Source: Saccharina japonica
Lineage: Eukaryota; Sar; Phaeophyceae; Laminariales; Laminariaceae
Reading direction: 5' to 3'
Assembly (NCBI GenBank): GCA_008828725.1
Contig: MEHQ01002079.1
Location: 62,001-126,000 of the forward strand
Length of the DNA: 64,000 bases
The notes below the pieces were generated by a model. It did not search any database, was not told the DNA's origin, and saw only the letters and a list, made by a program, of their open reading frames with translations. How positions within the stretch are numbered: position 1 is the stretch's first letter; every line of letters begins with the position of its first letter. A program made the translations under genes and the position numbers. Shown in pieces: positions 47,836 through 58,800 of the stretch.

Positions 47836-48593
47836 AATCCTAACCCCACCCGACAATGTGTAGCGATATTATTACGTAGTGAAAATTACAGCTGCCGTGC
47901 CAACATGATGAAATCTCACATATTTCATTCACCCAGGCCCCAATAAGTTCACACCTAAAACGGTGATTTGCAACCGCCGATACTACGAAAACTAGGTGTC
48001 TTCAATTAGCCCTACACCATCAACCTCCTCCCCGTTGACTTCCGAGGAAGCATCGAACGACAACCCCCTCTCCATATAATGTCGTTGTTTGCAACTGCTA
48101 CATTATGATGATTATCCCGCCTTGAGACAGAAACAAGCAACCCTTCGATATTTTTGCCCAAATAATAATAAGTATTCTTGACATCCGACAACAATGTGTA
48201 GCATGAGTTTCAACGTTCATCACTCATAAGCACCCGAAAAAATAAAACAGCGGAAATAAATAGTGTCCTTCCTATTATTTATTTTTTTAGGTAATACGAG
48301 CCGCTCACGCTTGTGGCCCTACCGCCGTGGGGGCGGGAGGGCCTCTTATTCCCTAGTATAACATATTTGACATTCAGTGAACACAAATATCGTCGAGATA
48401 AAGTTTCTCCATCAAAGTACTTTACTTTCGTTTCGTTATCCTATGATACATCCTTGATGCATCTGATCAAAGCGGCAAACGGATGGATGATACTATTTTC
48501 CAGCCAGAAGGAATCGCCCAAGAAAAAACTTAACCCGCCTCTTCCCCCCCCCAAACCATAAGCTTCCACACATCTGACAGAAAATCGATTCCC

Positions 48594-48820
48594 ACTTCCA
48601 TAATCTAGATCTTTCAAGAACAAGACAGATTCATGAACTGTATGAACTGTATAATCTGTAGGATCTAGCTCATGTTGCCGGGTGGGCGCTTCTTAATCTA
48701 CATGACCCAGGACGTGTTTCCTGGGTTGGACCTGAACTATACAGAACCTTCACAACGCTTCATAACGATAGGTCAGGATCTAGATGATCTGTAGATGATC
48801 TATCTGTAGATGATATGTCC
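48594..48820 (+). repeat. Dispersed repeat D, copy 3
   Basis: Identical by eye to 44915-45140, as part of the tandem duplication. Confidence 0.75.
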
Positions 48821-49891
48821 AACGTGTATAACCTCGCCCTAACATGTTTTGTACCAGGTATAATATTAACCTTCCCCTCTATAAATAACGCCTTTTTTAG
48901 CACGCCAGCAAGGATTCAAATAGTGTGTTGCGAGCGGTCGATCACTCGAACGAGCATTACGAGCATTCACGAACGGCGGGGGGGGGGGCTCTCATGCCGT
49001 ACGTGGCCGTTTTCGTATGACCATAGACCCTCGCATCCCTACAATGCCGGGACGGAACGTCGATTCGTGCTCGTTTGCTCGCTGGCGGGCTACTCGGCGG
49101 TACGAGGTGGAAGAGGAGCGTGGTGCGTGCGAGCACAATTCGACGCTCTCGGGTCGATTGTCCCGCGCGTGCGTGTCATGCTGTCACAACGCTGGGCATG
49201 ATGTGTGAAATGTATTCTATTTCACGGAAAAGGTGAAGAACAACTCGCAGAAAAAACTCAAAACGAAGCACCTATTATCACCTCGTAGCGACGGCGGTAT
49301 ACCTCAACGCCTTCCATGCTCCGAAGTAAACCTACAGTGGTTTACTCCGAAGTAGGAAGGTTAGGGGAAGGGGAGGGGAGGGAGGGGGGGGGGGGGGCGG
49401 GTGGCCATGGTTCGTTGTCTATGGAAAACCCACCCCCTTCAGGAGGAAGGCTATGCTTGGGGTTCGTCTCCAAGAGAGACCCTTCCCCATCCCCTCGAGG
49501 GAGACCCCCGCTGCGTTAAACAGAGCGGGGAACGCATCGTTCGTGACGAGTTCCTCCCTCTGTTTGACGCAAGGGGCGTCCCCAAGAACGGTATCGCCTT
49601 AACTTCCTGTCGAACTCCAACATGAAACCCGCCCAACACAAACCACACATATAATACCAGGTGCCAGAGGGTAGGGTGCCCCTGTTACCTCTTCGAGAAA
49701 AAGCATACCATACACACACGTAGTCCCGCAGGTCGGAACTACGACGAGAGCGGCCGCGCCGGGAATGCACCGACCATGCACTACTTTGACCGCGCTCGGA
49801 GTCGAACCACCTGTCGGCGCGGAATGGCAAGGTCGATCGATCGACAGAGCCCCACAGCATTCTCCTCGCGCCGTCCCCAGTCTCTCCACTA

Positions 49892-52800
49892 CTAGGCGCC
49901 CCGCCTGAACCCGAGCAGGCGGCAGACGTCGTTGCACTTGTGCGTCTCAAAGAAAGCGTTGACGCCGCGAGAACCCAGGTCTGTTTTCCCGTAAACCTGC
50001 TTTCGCCCGGTGTCGGACCGGTAGTGGATGACCGGGTCGGTGAGCTCGAACACGCCAGCGCGGCCCTCGTCGGCAGCCGCGGTGTTCAGGACCCCCTGCA
50101 GGTCGCACACCAGCATCTTGCGACGAGTGTGGCGGTAGGTGAAGTGCGAGAACGCCTGGACGTAGCACTGCGCCGTAGGGGCGAAGGGGGTGGTGTTGCC
50201 GCGGGGGGGGGTGTTAGTGTTATGCAGGGCATGACCAGGTGCCCGTCCACGTCTGCCTCCACGGTCGCCAGCGAACCGAGTGGTCAGGCCGGCCTTGCCC
50301 GTCTTCCGCCCCTCGGCGCTTCGGACGCTGCCGTCGCTGTCACTGTCCGAGCCTTCCTCTTCCTCCTCGTCCTCCTCCAGGACAGCGTCCAGATTTCCCT
50401 CCAACCGGGTCTGCTGCGCCGGCGCCTGCACCTGCTGCTGCTGCTGCTGCTGCACGAACGGGTCTGCCGCAGTGGATGCGCCTTCGCCGTGGACGTACCC
50501 GTTGTTCCCGTTCCACTTGGTGTAGCCCTTGACGGGCTCGAGCAACTTCTCGACGAGCACGCCGCGCAGTAACGACGACCCGCCGCCGGCAAACTCGTAC
50601 ACCGAGCAGTCGACGAAGGTCACGTCCCACACCCGGGCGGCGGGCAACCCGCGCATGCTGAGACGGTCTCGCACTCTCGCGTTGAACTTGATCGCCAGTC
50701 GCTTGGCCTTGAGCTGGGTCTTGGCGAAGGACTCGTGGAATTCCATCTTGAGGTACTCCTCTCCGACATGCCTGCTTTCCTTGGCGACGAGCTTAGGGCC
50801 GACGAACAACGACGATCCACCGCTGGAGTCGATCTCCTGCCAACATTACAGTCACCGAAACGAGCATGTACGTATGATATATACGCAGGGGAACAGTGTT
50901 GTTGAGATACATATATACAGACGCTGTTATTGAGATACATACAGGTGTGCAGATACAATGGCTCGGAAATTACTCGCGCTGAAAACGGTGGGCACTACGG
51001 TATAAAACGTGTACCGTGTTCACACAGATACTTAACAATGTACGGGCGATTACCGATTATTAACATAATACTCTCTTTAACAATTCGAAACGCTGGAGCC
51101 GCATTCACGGAAATTCAGAATATCATAGAAAAATGAAATACAGCAAAATAGGGAATGACGCGTGCCGCCCTCTTGTTTGTTCCATCGCAGTAGACATACT
51201 TGGGCCGTTATTGTCGAAGAACTTTGATTCCAAATGTCCCCATTCGCCATACCAGGTATGTGATTGTTTTCTGCAGTGTTATTTAACGCTGCCGCCGATC
51301 TTCCAACGTAAGAAATGTTATGGATATAGATTGCTGTCGTTCGGTGCTTCGTCGGACATTGTTGGGGAGGAGGACTTGGCCCTTGCGGCTGGAGGGGGTA
51401 GGGCCAGGATAAGCAAAACAGAAAGGTATGCATCTATCGTGTTCGCAGTTTTTGATTGTTGGAAGCATGTACCAGGTATGTATGTCGTTTCACGCCTTTT
51501 GTTTTCGTGGTCTAGATTTTTCTGTTTTTTCATAATGTTTTTGGTTGTTGGCACCCGCGCTATGATACACCCTATCGAATGGCATATGAAATACTAATGT
51601 TCCAAGTATTGAAATGGATGAGGCTTCCTGCCCGAAGCGGGGGGGGGGGGGGGGGGGGGGGCGTGTCCGGGATAAACCACCGCGTTGGGTGCATGGTCAA
51701 CGCGGCAACTATCACTGGAAGATAAATGCTACGAACAATCCCCGGAAACTTCCGCATACCAGTAAAAACTACGTGTCGTGTGTCAATTTCACCCGTCGCG
51801 CCCGGTTGCAATAGCACCAGCTGTTGCGCCACTATTAGATAATAAGCACCATACCCACTGAGGAGCTAAAAGTCACCGCTGACTAATAGCTCAGTGGTTG
51901 TGGTGCTCATCTAACACAATCACAAACCCCCAAGAGAAGCAGGAGCTGTGGACATAGCCACCCTGGCGAGTAATCTCCTCCGGGTAGTGTGGGACTTGCG
52001 CGAACTAGTCTACCACCAAATAAAAGGCCTAGGCTATCTATGCCGCCTGCCCGCCGGACTCGGTCCAGTTACGGTCCGTCCTACCTACCCGTATGGGCGT
52101 TGGTCTTTTCATGGACCCAGGATTTTGAACCCACTTGGTTCCAGCGTTTTTCGGTTGAACATCTTTGCGAAAGTCTGTAAAAACAAAAGATGAGATCGTC
52201 GCTCCTAAAAGTCTCTAGCCGAAAGCCGCGAGCAAAGGGTGGTCGCTGCGTTGAACTCGTATTGAACGCGGCGGTTGTATCCAAGGCGAGGCCCCCTTGC
52301 TTCGGGCAGGAGGCCTCATCCAATCCAGCGTACTTTTACATTGAATGACCGAATCGGCGGCAGCGTAAAAAACAGCACTACAGGAAAATCAGCTAATAAA
52401 TACTTCGATAACAACGGCCCTTAATACTTACCAGGTACATAATACGGCCTTGTTTAAAAAAATAACAGCGATAGACCAAAAACCTACCCTAAGTTCTACG
52501 CCCAGAATAGCAAAAGGTTCAGGCCTCATTTTTCCAAAGCTTTTCATGGCGTACTGTGCGGGCTGGGCCAGCCTTGAACAGGACAAATTGATTGGCGAGT
52601 TATGAGCTACGACTTGGAAAATGGAAGAGCATATGCTACGAGTACGTCCGTAGTCCTTAGTTTTTTTTTTAATCATAATACTCTAAAACACCTACGTACA
52701 GTAGAAAATCATACAACTTTTCGAATTTATCTCCGTTTTTAAAAATGCAAATTACATGGAACACCCAAGAATGTGGGCAACATCGTACAAGAACCGAGTA

Positions 52801-55800
52801 CGTATTTGTTTCAGCTACTCAACAATAATATCCGTATGGCATGCCCAAAACTCGCCGTTCCAAATCAAGGCGGAAATTTTGGTGTAGGCACAGTGCTGAA
52901 GACACAAGCAGACGGCCGTTGTCGGTTTCTTTGCTCAATTCGCCGCCCATCCAATTATATGTGCTAGGTACTGCTTGGCGTTATTATTTTCTTCGTCGCG
53001 CCGGTCCCCCGCCCCGCTCGGGAGCCGGGGGGGGCGATCTGTGGGTACAATGGGCTATCATACTCATATACTGTGGCACAGGACCGCATGGCTTTTGGTT
53101 CCAACCTTTCGCGTTTCCATGGGCACATTCTCTCGCCCCACGCACCCCCCTTGCGGGTGGCATGGCGATGGGTCTTTTGTTGGCGGAATATTTCCTATCC
53201 CTGACGGTTAGGAGTTCTTTTTTTCTTCTTCTTGACGTTCCTTGTCGGCTTCGTATAGCCTTGCCGTTCAGAGGTACGGCAGAGGGTTTTGAGGAGTCGC
53301 GCATCTTGGACTCGTGTTCTAGTTCGTGGAATCGGGGTTTCCATCAACTTATTATATTTCTGCATCTATATACGGCCCATCAGAGTGGGCTTTTTATAGT
53401 GTTATGGTACTGCTTGGAACGAAGTGGAAAAGGCCGGTAATTGGTTGTGGGTACAGGGCGTTTGTATCGTATTTGTAGTACTTGTGAGGCGTGTCTTAGA
53501 TGAGAAACCAGGCAGGGGTTTCCGGCAAAGACAAGCCCTCTTGCCTCAGTCTTTCACCGCGCTCTAAAAGGAATGAAGCTGATTCCCCCCCCCCATCTCT
53601 GCCTGGTTGGTGAAAACCCAACGTGCTCCGTCCCGGCATTGTAGGGATGCGAGGGTCTATGGTCATATGACTACGGCCGTGCACGTGAGTAACAACAAGT
53701 ACCTGCTAAATATGCAAAGGCCTGGCAAAAGGGATACGTTGCATCCCGATTCTGATTTATGCTATATACATATGACCCAAGAAACGACCCCTTCGATTAA
53801 ACTATTAATAGCAACGAGAACAAAAATCAATGGTATTACTACTATTAATACCATGCTGCACTCAATTTTACGAATTTCGATCTGGAAATGTAACCACCTA
53901 CCAGGTATCTGTTAAGCACGTAAAACGCTATTCCCTGCGGGCCTTTTGTTTTTTTGTTTTTTTCGGGAGAGCTAGGTAAGGTTACTCTTTTCGTTTGTTT
54001 GTTTCGTGTGATGTGGTGTCCTTAACTCGGTCATCACGTCACATTCGGATAAGTTAAATCAGTAAATCAGTCATATATTTCAGACAGAAGAAACAGGCCT
54101 ATTACGTACGCGGGATGCGTTGGTTATTGCATGAACAACACCGGGCTAAAAAAACTAAATTTCAAGTCCAAAACGCGTAAAAGTTGAGCGCGGAATCTCA
54201 GCCAGTACCTGGCAACTGGCACAGTATACTGTAATCAAGATAACCCCCCCCCCCCCCAAAAATCGTCTGAGGGGGTGTGCTATCTTACTATTACGAGGGA
54301 CCATAGTAAATAACCACCCTGCATGAAAAACGCCTTTTAAGGAAAAGCGAATTTCCTCATGTCAAAAATCTGAAAATACTTCTAGATCCCCGTTGTGATG
54401 GTATCACGTACGAGCTATGAGGAGATGCAATACGTATTACTGCGAGTAGATAGACAAATACGTACGAGTATGAGATCACGTGACGTCCTAGTAACGGAAA
54501 CGTCTCCGTAGACACCTTATATAGGAACTGGGTGTTGGTCACACGCGTCGACCCGAATATATATCCGGTCCGTTCCAGGGGGGTACGTAGAGAGTTATAA
54601 GGCTTAGATTGGGTAGGTAATTGGTTAACCTTTGACCAGTAGTACTCGTATATAGCCCAACGGACTAATGCCTTAACCCCTTAACCCTTCTGGGACTGCA
54701 GACCCGTTTTGGGGACATACCACTCTAATTCTAAGTAATTTGTCCCCAAAACGGGACTCCAGTCCTGTAAGGGTTAAGAACTGGTCCCACGTATTTGGGG
54801 ACAAACTACTTAGAATTAGTGTGGGATAAGTTTTTTTCAGTTATGAATGGGATAAAACACTTGGCTTGGCTGGGCCAGCTCGTATAGAACCGAACTGCGG
54901 CGTGGTTTTTCTATTTGCAGAATCGTGCAAACACAATACGGTACATATATAGGTCTATACGGTTTGGTGTGGATTTACATTTTTTTTTAATTATTATGCA
55001 CGTATGTACGCATTTACGGTGCGCTGCGGTGCGTTTTTATTTTATGCAAATGCAAATGCCGAAAGTAGGTATACCTATGCATTTTGAGCCATTTATAGGT
55101 ACATAAAATGTTGCACTCGGGAAAAGGCTTGCTGGCCCTCCCTCTGATTGGCCAGCCCGATCGTACCTATTGTCGGCTGAAAAGTTCAAGGTACACCTCT
55201 CTGTGGTTACTCAAGTTGAGCTTCACATATTTTCGGGTTCAATTGTACCTGTAAAGGGCTCTTTCCTGACTAAGAATACTTCTCCTAGCCGACAGCCCAA
55301 TTTATTGTTGGGTTCTTACGTCCTTACTGAGTTTGCACTCTAAACAAATGCACAGCCCCCCGCAAACGTTGATTTTGCTATCTGTTCGCGGGTTTTGGTT
55401 GACAGCTCGGGTCGGCGCCACCTGGCGCCGACGGCTCCGTGACCGTAGTTCAGTTGTACCAGAAAATGGTTCAAGTGAGCCTTTTATGGCTAGATATGAA
55501 GCCAGACATATGTAAACCCCAACTTGAGTAGCTCCAGAGAGAAATATTTTGAATTTTTCAGCCAAGAACAGGTATATTCGGGCGCTGGACAATCAGAGGG
55601 AGAGCCAAGAAGCCTTTTCCCGAGTGCAATATTTAGTGTACCTATAAATTGATCAAAACGCATACGTAGGTATACCTATTTTTAGCTTATGCGGTGCGGT
55701 TTCAAAATCGTACGGTGCGGCGCGGTTCGGCGAAAGCCGGTAAAAACGTAAAAACCGCACCGCACCGTGAGAAATAGCACACCCTGCAGACTTGCGTAAT

Positions 55801-58800
55801 TTTTTATGCGGTTTTCGTTCCAACGAAAAAAATGCTATAGTCTACAGTAGGGGGGCCTATATAAGGCGGTCTGAATAAGGCGGTCGTTCGAGATAAGGCG
55901 GTCAAAATCGGCTTGACACGACAGAAGATGCGAATAGGGCGGCAACCGCCCTATATAGCAACCGACCCTATATAAGGCGGTAACAACCCCATTCAGGGCA
56001 GCTACCGCCTTATTCAGGGAGGCTACCGCCCTATACACGGCCCATTTTCGCCTCCACATCAGTATAAAACATCGCCCTGGTGCTGCGTTTGGGCGAGATA
56101 CACCTAATAAGAAACAGAAAATCTGGTCCAGGCTGGATTTCTTAGTCCAGCGGGGGTGCTTTCTACACTACAGTGGAGGACCAGAAGGATGCCATAGAGG
56201 CTATGCAACTCGATGCGGTAGACGAGATGACGGAAGCGTTGAAAGGCGCTCACGTCAACGAGGTGAATGCTGAAGATATCGAAGACAGCGATGAGGATGC
56301 GACGGGGCACGGGGGCGGTGCCCCCCCGTCCTACGTGGAACTTTCGTCGCACTTCGTTTCTCTGGAGAGCGCAGCGGAGGCGTACGGCAATGGCGATGCC
56401 TCCTTCTATCTGCAGAAGGCCAGGATGTCGTGCACCAAAGCGTATGCCTCTAAGCCAGTGCAGTAGGCAGATATGAGGCCATTTTGTGAGCCTCAACAAG
56501 GCCAGGGGGGGGGGCACAGCGGAGGACTGTAGTGCAGTACAGTAGTCAGACAGTAGCACGGTGCCGTAGAATAGGTTGGAGCTCTGTTGTGAATGTGTAG
56601 CAAAGCAAAGAGTCCTCTCCGTACAACAGTACGGCAGTATATATCTTCTCTGGGTGGAGTTGTGTCTTCGGTGGGCTCTGTCGCCCGCAGCTCAATTAAT
56701 ATTATACTTCTCAACATTCAAAGTGCGTGTGCACCCGTCTGCTTTGCTGTGCTTTGGTGTGTATTTGACACCACACATATTTACTGGGTTCAGCACTGGT
56801 ACTGCTGCAACGCTGTACCTTCCTTCTCCGAGCACACGTATGATATCCCTCTTCGTGAGGCCCTCTGAGTCATCTTCTGGGTCAGAGGCACTCTGTGCTG
56901 TACCTTAAAATGGCTGTATGCACTCAATAGAGCGGTTACGCGCCTATTGGGATATACACACAAGCCCAATAGGGCGGTCAACCGCCTACTCTCGAATAAG
57001 GCCGGTCTTTCGAGATAGGGCGGTACAAAACCTCGGTACACTATACCGCCTTATATAGGCCCCCCCACTGTATATCCAACATACATACCGTAGCAATAAT
57101 CTAGGAATATCATATTATGGCCCCACGGAAACGGTTCACCGTATGTACGTATAGAGCGTTGAGTCCGCACACGGGTAGGCTGTGATCGTTTTTCAGCATC
57201 CGATTTTCCAGAACGGGAAGGTAGGCTGACAACACCGAACACAACAAGGTGTTTTCGGAAATATATCTAGTCAGGAAAGAGAGAGAGAGAAAGAGAGAGA
57301 GAGATAGATAGACAAAGAGAGAGAGAGATAGACAAAGAGAGAGATAGACAAAGAGAGAGAGAGATAGACAAAGAGAGAGATTAGGGAGAAGGAAGAGGGA
57401 AGAGAAGAGAGCGGGGACGCGCGGGGGGGGGAGGGGGGAGAGAGAGGGAGAGAGAGAGAGATAGCCTTCCGAAACTAGAATGTTCGATTTTTAGTTGGCA
57501 CACCCTTACCGCTGTTGAGAAAACGAGCGCCGAGATGGCACCCCTGTGCGAACTCAACGCTCTGCGCGGCACATCTCTTACTACTACGCATTACTGTGCA
57601 CCTTCGAGCACTAAAAAACAAAACACGGAAAGCTCTATGATTGTGAGGACACCAGTTTTATGTCCGAGAGGGTCTATCTATTGTCTAGGCACGCGGTGTT
57701 CATGTCTGCCACTCGTAAGCCGGTTGCCCCGGTGGTCTATTAATAGGTGGTATCCTCGAATGCTGCTAAAAAGGTTATTTCATCAGTTCAAATCCCAACG
57801 TGTGTGGTGAGAATTTCTTTATTTATTTGCAAAAAAAAAGAAGAAGGAGCCAACCAAGGGCTTGAACCAACGATGTAACTGTTGAGACGCGTTGTGAAGA
57901 TAAGCCACGGCCTTACGGCCGCGGCATCATGCACTAAGTTTAGGCAGTATGGGGCAAGCCCGACTACTGTGCAGGTTCACTCTGGTTACTACCAGGTATC
58001 AATCACTCTCACTCACACGTGTTTGGTTCATAGTATTAGCGGTTCCTTGCCTCTCCAGAAGTTCTGAGCAAGAGGGCAAGTATTCCTCTTCTCATCAGAT
58101 GAATATATAAATAGTAACGCCTCCACAACAATAGAGGGGAAACGGGGATATCATGAATACCATGACACAAGCCCACCCTGAAGGGCAGTATATGCAGATG
58201 CATGGAAATCAGGAGGGTACAAAATCCATCCAGAAAATTCTGAGAAATGGATCGAAGATACTGTGCTTCACAACCCACTCCCACACCTCTGTAACTTGCA
58301 AGGCGAAAGCCGGTAAAAACAAAGCTGCCGCCTACTAACCAAGGACGACACGATAACCATGCTGAAGAAAGGCGGCAAGCCGAAGAGTGCACCCAACGTA
58401 CGGAGCGGAAACGCGTCGGGCAATCCGAAAGTAAGCGGTCTGGTGGAACAGTGCAAAGTGACACAAAAAGAAGCCTTGCCCAAGTGGGAAAAAGAGAAGG
58501 GCGCTCGATAGCCGAGGTGGCCAAACAGTTTCGGGAACGACTTGCAGCACACTCAAACAAGAGTGGCGCGGAGGAACCCAAAAAACAAAACAAAATCCGA
58601 CAACGGGAAGGGCGCTCGATAGTCGAGGTAGCCAAACAGTTTCTGTGGTGTGGGTATATATAGGCACCATTTTACGCGATTCGACGAGGGAAGAAAGGGC
58701 TGGAATTATTATCGCGATGAAACATGAAGGCACGAACCGTATAGTTGGGGAGGGGGAGGGGGAGGAGAGCCTGCTATGTGACCCCGGACCTGAGTTTCGA

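Larger units (their letters stand above)
46120..49794 (+). repeat. Complex repeat unit, copy R2
   Basis: Uninterrupted version of the unit: no TRIM, no 2.27-kb insertion, no hAT-like MITE. It abuts the 3' flank of the kinase gene, whose stop is at 49892. Confidence 0.85.
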
